From: Limnanthes douglasii subsp. nivea
Taxonomy: Eukaryota > Streptophyta > Magnoliopsida > Brassicales > Limnanthaceae
Assembly (NCBI GenBank): GCA_036936605.1
Contig: JAUPFV010000005.1
Span: forward strand, 56,998,742 to 57,062,741
Direction: 5' to 3'
DNA: 64,000 nt
The notes under the pieces are model-generated. The model made no database searches. It was given only the letters and a program-made list of their open reading frames with translations, and had not been told where the DNA came from. This document shows, in pieces, positions 31,018-42,560 of this stretch. Both the position numbers and the translations under genes were made by a program. Position 1 is the stretch's first letter; each line of letters begins with the position of its first letter.

Positions 31018-31447
31018 ATTTTTTAAAAGTATTTTCATCCCATCCCATACGCTTATGTTATTGGCTGCATTGTTTTTATCCTTTTAGAAACATGACATGT
31101 TTTTCTTTTTTAGTTAATTTTTTATGACGCACTAAACTTCCTTTTGCTTCGTATAATCATGATGTATTTATTCAAGAAATTAACGCTTTTCTTTATACAA
31201 TGTATAATGAGTATATTGACAACACGAGAATAATTTATTATCTTTACATGTAATGGGTACTAGTAGTGGTAATAAGGGGAAAGGAAAAAGTTGTCCTAAC
31301 TATGTGAGAATGGATATGCTTAATCGTGAGGTGTCAAGAGAAACCACTCAAGCTGATAATAGAATGACAAGATATTTGAACACTTCATTTGAGTTAGGGA
31401 AGTATGAGGAGAGAAACTCACTTGATAATCAACCTACAAACATATAA
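31018..31447 (+). pseudogene. second hAT transposase fragment
   Basis: Plus-strand frames read KYFHPIPYAYVIG, then after breaks FLYTMYNEYIDN and NKGKGKSCPNYVRMDMLNR, followed by SRETTQADNRMTRYLNTSFE. These align in order with MYDKYAERY, RGRGRFSTNYVQMEML and RETPQSDNELSRYLSSRFD of the hAT piece at 2326-2651. It is a paralogue from the same transposase family, broken by frameshifts, and it ends where LINE sequence begins. Confidence 0.7.
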
Positions 31448-31539
31448 CAATTATTTTCTTAGGAGAGAACAAAGAAACACAGTCTTGGAGCAGCAATAAC
31501 TATTCATATCAACAAAATAAAATATTTGGCCACCTCGTT

Positions 31540-32331
31540 GTGACTGGTTTTTACCACAATTTGTTGGATAAATCAATGGAGAAAGGTGAAATCTCTTCGC
31601 TGAAATTGTCAAACACATCTTCAATTGTCAGATTTTTAGGGACAAATTATCAACTCGAGAAAATAAAGTTTCCTCCTCTATCAAAAAATAAGAACAATTT
31701 TCAACAAAGCAATCTTAATGATAATGATAATGTTAAATTGTTATCTAGTGCAAGATGTATCACGAATATAAGACTAAATCCAAAATTCGAAAAATCAATC
31801 CCTAAAATTCAAGATAGACAGCCCCAATATCAACTCCAAATAACAGGTATATCCAAGATATCTGATGCTGACATCATGAAGAACAAAGTTAAGGAATTTA
31901 TTCATGATAATGTAAAAATTTATCAGAACATTAATCATGTGGCTATCAAATTTGATGCAAAGGACAAAGACAAGTTACAACTCAATTCAAAGCACACACT
32001 TATTGGAAAGCTTGCTACAAGAAGACCATAAATGGAAACTATCAAGAAATTCTTGGAAGTTTGTAGCTTTCCAGGAGAATACGACACTACCCAGTGGGAT
32101 GTCGTGCATTTATTAATTTGATTTGATCTTCAAGAATACATTAATTTCAGCTTGACGTGTCTAAGGTTTAAAATAACAAGATATGGATTAGCTTCGTGGA
32201 ATATAGGTATTTTGACATGATAATATTTATGGGTCAGTGTCAGCTTACTGCTCAAAATGTAAGCATTTAGGCCATTCTCAAATAGATTGTAAGAAACAAA
32301 GGTCCACTCAAGGTAGTCAGAATGTTGATAC
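31540..32331 (+). pseudogene. LINE ORF1, upstream piece
   Basis: Open from 31540 to 32031 (163 codons; LLDKSMEKGEISSLKLSNT, then YQLQITGISKISDADIM). It then breaks and resumes with a zinc knuckle YCSKCKHLGHSQIDCKK at about 32246-32298 (C-x2-C-x4-H-x4-C). Plant L1 ORF1 proteins bind RNA through such a knuckle after a DUF4283-type domain. The segment is cut by the LTR of element C at 32332. The second ORF1 piece begins after 38691. Confidence 0.75.
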
Positions 32332-32707
32332 TGATGAGTCCGGATTTTATCACCACTCACAATGAGGATCGGACAGGGGAAATACGGACAAGGTCCACCC
32401 ACTGAACCATCCGAACTAGACAAACGTATTAAAAACACAATCACTTCATGACTAAGCTAATTACCTACCTACTTAAAAACTAATGGGTCTTTGAACTCGA
32501 CCCGAATTCATAGTCATGACCCGAAAGCCCGTGTGGCCCATAATTAAGGGTATAAATACCCAACCACTTTCATTTAATGAGGGTAATGAACATTAAATAC
32601 AACCAGGCAGCTCAAATCTCTCACTACAAACTACCAAACATTAAATACCCTTGAAACACTACAAAACTCCAGACAAAATTACCCTCAGTCGAAATTAATC
32701 CACACCA
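32332..32707 (+). repeat. 5' LTR of element C
   Basis: 376 bp, starting TGATGAGTCC and ending CACCA. It is related to the LTRs of element B throughout but has several small deletions relative to them. TATA box TATAAATA at 32551-32558. The primer-binding site TGGCGATCATAGTGGGAGGA follows at 32711-32730. Confidence 0.9.
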
Positions 32708-32769
32708 AATTGGCGATCATAGTGGGAGGAGAAGGTGCCTGAATCAAGCATTCAAAACCATTAGGAAAA

Positions 32770-34570
32770 ACCAGTTCGGATGGATCCGGACGTGCAAGAA
32801 GTGCCACCAGCTTTGGCATAAGTGGTGGGTGAGAATGATGAATACACGATTGAGGAGCGAGATAGGTTGAAAGTTGAAATAGAAGCTTTGAGGGCTGCCA
32901 AGAGGGTAGAGATGGGCATAAAAGAAAAATCAAAGGCGTCAGTTGGTCATCATACTGACAACCCAAGAGAGCATGAGCCCTCAAAAACCCATGTGAGTAC
33001 GAAAAAGACTCATGCTAGCTCAAAAAAGTCTCACCGGTCTAAACCGATGGAGAGCTCTGATTCAGACTCTGAATCTTCCAATAGCTCCTCAGGTGAAGAT
33101 GGAGTCGAAGAATCCGTGTCATCCAGTAGTGATGAAGGCCGTTCTAAAAAGAAACAAAAGTTAGTAAAAAAGTACTCAAGAAAAATGGATAGACATGGAA
33201 GGTTAAAGAGGCATATAGGCAAATGATCATCTCATAGCCGGAGACACGTAGATCGGATGGTGATGGATCCTTTTGCCTTTCATGATGAACCATGTATCTT
33301 TACAACTCCTAACGAATATATGGTTTTCAGTCGTGGCCGAAATTGGAGACAATCTCAATTGTCCTCCAAAATACTGTCCGGAAATCTTCCTAAGAGGTTC
33401 GATAGTATGAAAATGGAAAAATATGATGGTAGCAAAGACTCGGATAACCACTTAGAACAATTCAAAAAAATTATGATGAATTTTGACGATGACGACAAAT
33501 TACTTTGTAGGGTATTCTCCCAATCTTTTACAGGGAGTGCTTTGAAATTATATAATAGCTTACCACAGGGCTGTATCAGGAATTTTGACACTTTTTGGGT
33601 AGCCTTTCGGAGGCAGTTTGTTGGAAGTAAGGAAGTGAAGGGCAATAGAGACACAATTATCCATTGTGCCCAAGAACCTAACGAATCCTTAAAAGAATAC
33701 ATAAGTCATTTTGTGAATACCAAAAATGGATTGGCTGATTGCTTCGAGCAAGTTGCAATAGCTTCTGTGAGGCAGAGCTTAAATCCTGGAAACTTGGCTG
33801 ATTCAGTGACCAGAAAAAAGCCATGACATGGGGAGGTCTGCTGAATCAGGTCGGAAAGTAGATTAATGTAGATGAAACAAAGAAAACTAGGGTGCACAAG
33901 CAGGTGAGGTCTGCTCCGGCTGCATCAAATCCAAACCAAAACCAGTCCGGAACAAGGCTAGGGAGGTCGGGCAGGGTCATAACAGAGCCAAAGCTCAGTC
34001 TCAGCCAGCTGCACCAGCCCAGAGTCAACAATCTAGAAATAAACGAGGACCTTGGGTTCGACCGGAGTGTTTGCTGAGTTGAAAGAAAATATAGCCACCA
34101 TTTATGACAAAACAAAATATGAAGTACACTACAGAAGGCCAGCTGCATTACAGTCTCCTACGGAGAGCCGTAATAATTGTTTTTGCTAGTATCACCATGA
34201 TACTGTCCATACCACTGGGGATTGTATTGCCTTGAAGAAAGAAGTCCAGAATTTGATTGAAAGAGGAAAGTTGGGGGCGTATGTTAAAAGAAGAGGTGGA
34301 AATAGGCCTGATAGTGCTCATCGGGCTGGTCCAAATAATGCAGGCACATCGGCTCCGGATGGGGCTATGGTGATAATTGAGAGATTTGATGTAGAATCAG
34401 AGTATTTGGACCCTGATCCAACCTGGAATACAGTGGGTGTAATCACAGAGCATTGCAAGACGGTGTCCGGACTTATCAGCTTTTTTGAGTCCCTTACAAT
34501 ATTCGGAGGAGACACCATGACTGCACCAACTACTTCTTCAAGAAATAGGCATGTTCATACTCTAGCCACC
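32770..34570 (+). pseudogene. gag of element C
   Basis: Homologous to gag of B: a charged N-terminus (NDEYTIEERDRLKVEIEALR), a serine/acid-rich stretch, then PKRFDSMKMEKYDGSKDSDN and LPQGCIRNFDTFWVAFRRQF. Breaks are a stop at 32819 before the VGENDEY segment, a TGA at 33224 and a frame change near 33826. The part lost from B is kept here (33950-34466). It includes a Cys/His-rich stretch (NCFC-stop-YHHDTVHTTGDC, about 34170-34225) that is probably the nucleocapsid zinc-binding motif, then IALKKEVQNLIERGKLG. Confidence 0.85.
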
Positions 34571-34585
34571 TAGCTTGAAGGAGGC

Positions 34586-35131
34586 ATGACTTCCTATCAA
34601 TCACAAATTCCTTTTCCTTTCATTGTTTTTGACGAGGATGACTTGAGGGATATTGCTGGTCTACATGAAGATGTTGTTGTCATAGGAGCATCCATTGGAG
34701 GCAATGATATAAGACGAATTTTGGTGGATACTGGAAGTTCAGCCAATATTCTCTTTTTAACTTCCTATAAAAAGATGAAGAATCCAGCAGTAATTCAGCG
34801 TTCGAACATGTCAATTGTGGGTTTCATTGGAAGCTCAGCAGATGTGATCGGGGAGTTCGAAGAGGAGGTTTTGTTGGGCAAAGGCCCTTTTAAAAAGATA
34901 GTTAGAATACTTTTTATTGTGGTGGATTGTCCCACTTGTTATAATGCTATTTTAGGGAGATCTTGGCTTTCCAGGATGCATGTTGTGGCCTCGACAGTCC
35001 ACCAGTGTTTGAAGTATGTTGTGCAAGGACAAATGGGAGTTGTTCGAAGCAGCCAAAAAGTAGCAAGGGGATGTTATGCACCATCACTGGCTCCTCGAAC
35101 ATTGGGGGCAGTCCGGATCAATGTGGAATAA
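34586..35131 (+). pseudogene. aspartic protease region of element C
   Basis: 181 open codons containing FDEDDLRDIAGLHEDVVV, the active site ILVDTGSSANILFLTS, EEVLLGKGPFKKIVRI and VDCPTCYNAILGRSWLS, i.e. a complete retropepsin-like domain with its DTG. It is preceded by a TAG at 34571 and followed by a TAA at 35129-35131, so it is cut from gag and RT. There is one copy only, against three in element B. Confidence 0.85.
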
Positions 35132-35189
35132 CAGTTTGAGGGGCTTTCTGGGGGTGAGGGTGAAATTGATGACCCCAGAGAGACCCCTG

Positions 35190-36290
35190 GTGTTTTGATA
35201 TCGGTTGAAGAAGTTGAAACTCACTCTCTGGCTGAAGGAAAAAGTGTTAAGATAGGATCCAAGATGAATTCAGAATTAAAGAGAGAAATGATAGATTTCT
35301 TGAAAGACCATCTAGCATATCTTTGCTTGGTGCAATCCTGATGTAACCGGAGTACCAGCAAGCATTATATCACACCAATTATCCATCTGAAGAGACATAG
35401 CACCTGTTGTACAAAGGAGGACAGCTTTTTCTAAGGAAAAGGCCGATGTTATAGTTCAAGAGGTTGATCGGATTACTAAAATGGGGCACATAAAGGAATC
35501 TCAATACCCTTTATGGACAACCAATCCGGTGTTGGTAAAAAAGAAAAATGGTAAATGGCGTATGTGCATCGATTTCACAGATCTCAACAGAGCTTGCCCA
35601 AAATATTTATATCCAGTCCCCCGGATTGATCAATTAGTGGATTCCACATCTGGGAACAAGCTGTTGTCCTTTATGGATGCCTTCTCCGGGTACAATCAGA
35701 TTCAAGTAGATCCCAAGGACCAAGAACATACTACGTTTGTTACAGACAGGGGCCTCCATTGTTACAAGGTGATGTCGTTTGGATTAAAAAATGATGGGGC
35801 AACTTATCAAAGGTTAGTGAACAAGGCTTTTGCTGATCAGATTGGAAGAAATATGGAAGTTTACATCGATGACATGATGGTCAAAAGTATGGATAAAAAA
35901 CTACACTTGGCAGATCTCCAAGAAACTTTTGCCAATTTGGTAAAGGTAAATTTAAAATTAAACCCAGAAAAATGTGTTTTCGGAGTGCAGTCCGGAAAGT
36001 TTTTGGGGTATGTGATAAGTGAGAAAGGGATACAGCCTGATCCAGACCAGCTTGATGCCTTATTGCAAACGGAGCCTCCTCGGAATATTAAAGAAGTACA
36101 CAGATTAACAGGGAAGTTAGCTGCTCTAAACCGTTTTATTTCAAGGTCTTCGGACAGGTGTGCCCCATTTTTTCAAACTTTGAAAGGTGCAAAGGATTTC
36201 AATTGGTCCCCACAGTGTGATGAGGCCTTCAATGAAATTAAGAAGCATTTATCTTCCCCCAAGACTTTGTTTAAACCTGTTGATGGATAA
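35190..36290 (+). pseudogene. reverse transcriptase of element C
   Basis: The RT is open from 35481 to 36290 (269 codons) with CIDFTDLNRACPKYLYP, SFMDAFSGYNQIQVDPKDQ and the catalytic YIDDMMVKS intact, then KCVFGVQSGKFLGYVIS and LTGKLAALNRFISRS. Upstream (35190-35480) the RT N-terminus is recognisable but broken by a frameshift near 35320 (LAYLCLVQS) and stops near 35390-35398. It ends at TAA 36288-36290 at the start of RNase H. This is the best-preserved gypsy RT in the window. Confidence 0.88.
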
Positions 36291-36973
36291 TCCCTTTATG
36301 TATATTTAGCAGTCTCTGATTGTGCAATAAGCGCAGTATTGGTAAGAGAGGTGGACAATTATCCTCGTCCGGTGTACTATATCAGCAAGAGTTTGATAGA
36401 TGCAGTATTGGGATATGTTTAACCTCTCCGTACGGTGACATAATATACCAAGCTATATGTTTTGCCTTCAGGGCTTCCAATAGTGAGTCTGAAAATGAGG
36501 CTGCTATAGCTGGCTTGAAATTAGCTCTCATCTATGGAGCTAAAAGAGTCAGGTTAATGAGCGATTCTCAACTTCTCATCCATCATGAGCAAGGTCAATC
36601 CGAAGCCAAGAAAGAGCAACTTATTAAATACTTGTTTATCCTTAAAAAAGTGGCACTAAATTTCAAAAGCATCGTCTATGAACACATACCCTGAACGAAA
36701 AATATGCTAGCAGACTCTTTGACAACCATAGCTTACTCTGAATCCTACCCTTGGATACATGTGCAGGAGTGTCCATCTATTCAAACCAATCCGGATAAGG
36801 AAGAAGAAAGTTTGAATATACAAGTCAAACAACCCCAAGATGGGAGGTTTCCAATCCTTCAATATCTCTTAGATGGCATCTTGCCTCCGGAAAAAGCAGT
36901 GGCAAGAAAAGTAAAGTATAAGGCTCGTGGTTTTGTTATCCTAAGGGATGTTCTTTATAAAAAAGTCTTATAG
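36291..36973 (+). pseudogene. RNase H domains of element C, fused by a deletion
   Basis: The Ty3-type RNase H begins (YLAVSDC, VREVDNYPRPVYYISKSLID) but at about 36400 it jumps directly into the second RNase H at the segment that in B follows GCGAG. B has a TGCAG-containing sequence at both corresponding points, suggesting a microhomology deletion of roughly 350 bp. The second domain then reads ASNSESENEAAIAGLKLALI, LMSDSQLLIHHEQGQSEAKK and MLADSLTTIAYSESYPW. EYEA is ENEA here, but the catalytic E is kept. There is a stop near 36692. Confidence 0.8.
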
Positions 36974-38075
36974 TAAACCCGTATTGCGATGTCTGGGGGT
37001 CGATGAGTCTCAAATAGTGCTCTCTGAACTACATGATGGTGAGGGATCAGCATACTGCGGATTCAGGGCTCTAACTAGAAGAGTTTTATTAGCTGGGTAC
37101 TATTGGCCCTCCATAATGCAAGATGCCAAAGAGTTGGTAAAACAATGTGACTCATGCCAACGATATAGTAATGAAGTTCATACCCCGACTGTCCCTTTGG
37201 AATCAATTTCTGAGCCAATACCTTTTGCTCGATGGGGGCTAGATTTGGTGGGACCTCTACCCATGGCGTCCGGAGGATGCAGAACCATAATTGTTGCCTT
37301 TGATTACTTTTCGAAGTGGATTGAGGCAACCCCATTGGCAGGAACTACCTCCAAGACTGTTATCAAATTTATCTTATCTAATATTTGTTGCAGATTTGGA
37401 GTTCCACAAAAGATAACCACAGATAATGGGCCACAATTTGACAACAAGGAAATGGAGAATTTCTTCTCTTCTAGGGGCATCCAGCACTGCTTTTCTTCTC
37501 CTTTCCACCCACAAGCAAATGGTCAAGTTGAAGTGGCTAACATGACCATCTTGTCCGGTCTTAAGAAGAATTTAGAGGGAGCTGTTGGGAAATAGACAAG
37601 TTATCTACAAGAAGTCTTATGGGCCTACCGAACCACTCCCGGGGCTGCAACACAAGAGTCTCCATTTGCTTTAGTATATGGAATGGATGCTATAGCTCCC
37701 ATAGAGGTTACTCTTCCTTCATTTCGAGTTCATAATTTCTCCGAACACGCTAACGAAGTGGCAGTAAGAGGCCAGCTTGATTGGATGGAGGAAAGAATAA
37801 TTAACGCTCATCTCAGAGCCACACACTATCAAGGCCCGATGAGAAGCAGGTTTGCTTCCAAAGTTAAAAGAAGATATTTTCAGCCAGGGGCTAAGGTATT
37901 GAGGAAAGTCTTCTTACACACTAAAGAGAAGTAGTTCGGCAAGCTAGCTCCAACTTTGGAAGGACCCTATGTGGTTAGTGAAAGGCTTAACCTGGGACAT
38001 ACCGGCTTCAGGATAATGATGGAAGGGTTTTGAATCACCCCTGGAACACTAAACACCTCCAGTCGTATTTGGAAT
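36974..38075 (+). pseudogene. integrase of element C
   Basis: The frame 36948-37595 holds the HHCC domain (LSELHDGEGSAYCGF, where H is Y, to CDSCQRYS) and the core: WGLDLVGPLPMASGG with the first D, TTDNGPQFDNKEMENF with the second D, HPQANGQVEVAN with the E. It stops at TAG 37593-37595 where B reads W in GKWGSYL, and resumes at 37683 with MDAIAPIEVTLPSFRVHNF and a chromatin-binding-like end (GAKVLRKVFLHTKEK), then a TAG at 37932. The catalytic DDE is present but the stops disable it. Confidence 0.88.
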
Positions 38076-38691
38076 AAAAATTATGTAAATATTTACTTGT
38101 TTAAAAGTTCATGTAAATATTTGGGGGCATAATCTGTCCTACCCTGGTGGCGCAGGGAGGTTTTAATGAGGTGTCCGGGCTTTTTAATACAATTCAATGC
38201 CTTCCTAAAAGATTCAGAGTGTTTCAAGTTAGTTTTTTCTTTAAAATTTTCTATCAATATCAGATCAGATTAAATTGATAGAGTGATGACTACTTAAACA
38301 TTTGTCATCGGAGAATTTAAACACTCTCACTTTAAAATTCCTATAAACTAACTAAGGGATGTTTAAACGTTAGCCACCAAAGCTGAAAAACTTTGAAACA
38401 ATGCAAAATTTAAGCAAAGAAAAAATTTCCCATTAAGGTATACAAAGTGCCTTGGCCATCCAAGGACTTTGAGTTTTCAAACAACAAGGATCATCCGGAC
38501 ACAAACCGGACACGATTACAAAAAATTCCTTGGCCATCCAAGGACTTTGGTTCGATTACAAAAAATAAAAACAAAAAATAGTTGATACTTTAAGACTGAG
38601 CTTTCTTTGATGGCTCAGCCTCACTTGGTTTCTTCTTCTTGGGATCATCATCTTCTTCATCCGGACTCTCTCCGGTCTTTTCCTCTTCATC
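38076..38691 (+). other. 3' untranslated region of element C and stub of its antisense gene
   Basis: Closely matches 9332-9930 of element B: TGTAAATATTT twice, GGTGGCGCAGGGAGG, and the repeated CCTTGGCCATCCAAGG. The antisense gene stop (about 38590) and its last 30 or so codons (lysine and acid rich) are recognisable on the minus strand up to the break at 38691. Confidence 0.8.
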
Positions 38692-39173
38692 AGCTACCAT
38701 TCTTCCACCTAAACCATTTTTTCTCACAAACAAATCAAAACAAAATGTACGAAACCTAAGTTGAAATATGATATTATCAATGGAAAGAATGATGTGTAAT
38801 GAAGATAATGTAAATCATCAAAACATATTCAAAACTCAAAAGTTGATAAAGATATCTTTGAGAATTATCACTCAAGTTCAAAAAGTTACAATAGACGAAA
38901 ATATAACAACAAAAAAAAGACCATATAAGGACAACAAATATATTAGTGACTCTGAAATTATCGAAGCCTTCGAGACCGTAGACATTGAAGCAATATTTTC
39001 CATCAATAAAGAACTTGACATTTCAATGTTAGAGACAGACTCACCCACACAAGATACTACTAGTAGTTTTCCTATCTCCACAAGTAATAGCAAACAAGAA
39101 ATAGGTAAAGAATTTAAAAAGGTGGTCAGCAAAATATTGAAGAAAACAAAAGTATATAATTTATAAAGTCCAA
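38692..39173 (+). pseudogene. LINE ORF1, downstream piece
   Basis: A 132-codon open frame (38768-39166) with a charged, low-complexity composition, e.g. DSEIIEAFETVDIEAIFSI and KEFKKVVSKILKKTKVYN. It lies directly before ORF2 of the LINE. Position and composition fit the C-terminal part of L1 ORF1 after the zinc knuckle. No domain is recognisable, so the call rests on context. Confidence 0.5.
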
Positions 39174-39231
39174 TCTTATCAAAAGTTATATAGTTTAAAA
39201 GGTATGGAAAACCCTTCATAATTGCTTCAAA

Positions 39232-40980
39232 ATGAAAATCTCCATACTCAATTTAAATTTTTAGAGGATTAGGAAACAAAGAAACCCTAAAAAGACTCAA
39301 GTCTATCAAAATATAAGAATATATAGACTTCATAACATTACAGGAGCGTATGATATCTTAAGACAAATTGGAAACAATTTTTAACAAACTTGGATTTCAA
39401 GGTTTCTTTGGGAACATTAATAATAAGATCTGGGGCTTATGGAAATTTTATTTTACGGTGGAAGTTTTAGCAATTCAAGAACAATGATTACATCTTAAGG
39501 TTAGGCACAATTCTTTGAAAAAAGACTTCAGAGTCATTGTTGTATATGCAAAATGTAGTAGAAAGCTTAGGAATGCTCTTTAGGATAATTTAAACACTTT
39601 GGAAGATGTATCAAATGAGTGGCTTTTATTAGGAGACTTCAACGTTATTTTAAACTCTAATGAGCATCTATCTTATAGCACTATTTGTCTAAGAAATATT
39701 GATGATTTCAATAATGCTTTATTAGACTGTCAATTAACTGACACGGACTAAAATGGTTCTAAATTCACGTGGACAAACAACATAAAGTGGAAGATGCTGG
39801 ATCAAGTTCTTTTCAAATATTCATGGATGAATTACTTTGATAACACAAAGGTTAAGAACATTTCTGGGACATGTTCAGATCATACTCCACTAATCATCTC
39901 TATATCATCTGATTAAAGAAAAGTCAAGTCTTGCTTTAAGTTTCTTAACATGTAAACAATATACACCTATTTCCTAAACATGGTGGAGCTTAGGTAGAAA
40001 AAGGACATGAGTGGTCCTCCCATTCAATATTTTTAAAATAAACTAAAGAGATTGATAACTAAACTCAAATGTTGGAACACAAAGTTCTCGGAAATGTATT
40101 TGATGCTTTAAAACAAGTTGAAGATGAAGTCAAATTCAGAGAGCCGTGTTTTGAAAACAATAAAAATGCAAATGACAAAGTTCTTCTTGATAAATCACAT
40201 ACTATACACTCACAACTACTTGCTAGAAATGAGGCCTATTGGGAGCAGAAGAGTTATACAAATTGGTTAAAAACATAGACAAGAACCGAGCATGTTTATG
40301 CAAATTCGTTAAGAAACAAAAGAAAAAAAATCAATGGTATTTTAAGTGGAAACTCTTGGTTAAGTGATTAAACCTCTATTGGAGAGTCTGCAGAAGAATA
40401 TTTCAAGCAATTACTAACTGACTATCCTAATAAAAAAGAGAATGAAAATATTTTTAGTTATATTACTAGCTTAATATCAGATGAATACAACTTTATGTTA
40501 ATGGTCATTCCAAATAAAGAAGAAGTCCATAACATAATCAAATCCCTTAATATCAATTGTATTGCAGAGCCTAATGGTTTTAATGGAAAGTTCTATCATC
40601 ATTGCTAGCACATCATTTCTAAAGACCTATGTGATGCTATTGTTGCTCTCTTTAATGATCAGTGTGCTCTTAATTAAATGTATGACACTTCTATATGACT
40701 TATACCTAAAATTAATTCTCTAAAATCATGGAAGGATTTTAGGCCAATAAGCCTTTGTACTATATTTAATATTATTATTTCTAAGATAATGAACATCATA
40801 TTATCAACTTGTGTACCTAAAATTATCTTAGAGGAACGAGTGATTTTTGTGAAAAGAATGAGCCTACATGATAATATCCTGCTTGCACAATAGCTAAATC
40901 AACACCTAAATAACAATGTAAGGGGATGTAATAAAATGCCAAAGATCAACGTGTCAAAAGACTTTGACAAGCTTTCTTTT
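39232..40980 (+). pseudogene. LINE ORF2: APE endonuclease and partial RT
   Basis: Begins MKISILNLN with RGLGNKETLKRLKSIK following (WNVRGLGN... in the family). Endonuclease motifs include EWLLLGDFNVILNSNEH, GSKFTWTNN, MLDQVLFKYSWMNYF and CSDHTPLIISI. The linker (40069-40278) is related to 53123-53338. The RT start reads EPNGFNGKFYHH, SWKDFRPISLCTIFN and SLHDNILLAQ, then MPKINVSKDFDKLSF, where it ends; the catalytic FADD block is absent. About ten stops or shifts are present. ORF2 nicks DNA and reverse transcribes in place; this copy is dead. Confidence 0.88.
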
Positions 40981-40984
40981 CGGT

Positions 40985-42560
40985 CTATATAGTACAAAAT
41001 TACCCTATTTCTATATAGTACAGAATTCAAAACATTGAAATGCACCGAAATACATATAAGATTCCACTACACTTCAGGTATCCCATTTCAGGAGGTCCAG
41101 CGTTCAAGCTAAAAGATGTTGCCTAATTGTGCTAAGAAGGCTTTAGAGTGGCCATTTTTGCTCGTAATCCATGTCTATTTTATAAAAAAAATTCGTTACA
41201 TTTTTGTAATTTTGTAAAATACTAAAAACCATATAAGATTTTGGGATTAGCGATAGAGATAAAATGAAAGAATAATGCAAGAGTGATCAGATCCAAAAAC
41301 ATCCTATTTTGAGTCTGTCTAGAACATGTGATGGCTATAAGACAGCGTGACGATTCACCAAATGAAACAGGTAAGGGTATTATTCTGAAATGGGTTTTCA
41401 TACCGTGTGAGTCTGTGTAAAACATGTGATGGCCAGACAATCTTCGTACATATAAACTGAAAACTAGCTTCTCCCCGTTTCAAAATATTTGTCTATATAA
41501 AAAATTGTTTTTGTCTCAAAATATATATCGTTTTAGAATTTCAATGCAAAATTATGATTTTTTTATTGATTTCCATCAATCAGATGAGTTTTTTTTTCAT
41601 TTTTTTATAAAAACGAGAAGTAATTATAGCATTTTTTAATATCCGGGTACAACCTTAAAACGACAAATATAATAGGACGGAGAGAGTAGGATGCAGTCCG
41701 CTGTCTGCTGTCAAGAAATTAAAATGGGTGTTCTCCTTACTAAATTGAATGAACTATACTTAAATGTAGTGAATTTGATAATTGATGTTCTCCTCACGTA
41801 TTTGTATTTGTCAAGTTTAATGATCTTTTATAATCGTAGTAGTAAATTTGATAGTTAACTCATGCTTATGCTTAGCGCTTTGTGTACCATTTATTAGAAC
41901 AAACTTTTATTTGTTATTAGTTTTGATCGATCTTAACGCTATCAAGTAACCAGTTGAATGAAGTTTTCATATTAAAGTATTTAGTTTTGTAAAATATGAA
42001 AGCTATCTATCAATATTGAATTTATAGAAGATAGATATTAAAATCTCTGATCCTATGTATGAGGAATGATGCCTGATAATAAATATTGTTCAGATTTGTA
42101 TCTTCGCATGCATTTAAGGTTAAAAAATATGTTTTGTTTTAGTAAAAGTACGCAATTTTGATAAGAGACTCATTGTTTTGATAAGAGTCTAAAAACGACC
42201 AACCAAACCGAAACAAACAGTTATGATTCAATCCATTTTTCAATCTATTCCTAAATTTTAAAAATTATTGACGGTTTTAATTATCTTTAATCAAGCTGAG
42301 CCGTTCGTATTATATATTTTATTTTATCACATGATACTGTAACAGAAACAAAAAAAAATCATATTATATTATTTTGGATTTTTTTCAATAACATTTTAAG
42401 AATGTGTTTTTTTTGCTCGAGCTCGTAATTTTAAACATGATGGGTTAAGACAAATCATATATTAGAAAAAAAATTATATATCTTTTTTCTAGTATTATAA
42501 CAATATTTATAAATTTGTATAACAAATCAACACGTTTAACCATGATGTGATAATATTTGA
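40985..42560. repeat. diverged duplicate of the copia-flanking region
   Basis: In order: 41011-41082 matches 19333-19402 (GAAATACATATAAGATT), 41305-41380 resembles 26050-26130, and about 41410-42450 resembles about 27240-28150. Shared phrases include CAGTTGAATGAAGTTTTCAT, CTGATAATAAATATTGTTCA and GTTCGTATTATATATTTTAT. Order and strand are conserved and spacing differs. No gene is seen here. Confidence 0.65.

Larger units (their letters stand above)
32332..38691 (+). mobile_element. Ty3/gypsy element C, Tat group, 3' end missing
   Basis: 5' LTR (32332-32707), primer-binding site, gag, protease, RT with intact catalytic box, a deleted RNase H junction, second RNase H, integrase and 3' untranslated region, in the same order as element B. 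It ends at about 38691 inside what would be the last 100 bases of the antisense gene; the rest of that gene and the 3' LTR are gone, and LINE sequence follows directly. It keeps about 520 bp of gag that B has lost, so B and C complement each other as references. Confidence 0.9.
31540..40980 (+). mobile_element. L1-type LINE, split by element C and 3' truncated
   Basis: ORF1-like sequence with a zinc knuckle (31540-32331) is interrupted by LTR element C (32332-38691). It continues with the ORF1 C-terminus (about 38700-39166) and ORF2 (39232-40980). ORF2 holds an APE-type endonuclease and the first part of the RT, then ends abruptly. Stops and frameshifts are scattered through it. The gene order ORF1-zinc knuckle-ORF2 is that of plant L1 elements. 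A related LINE lies on the minus strand at 50691-55070. Confidence 0.85.
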
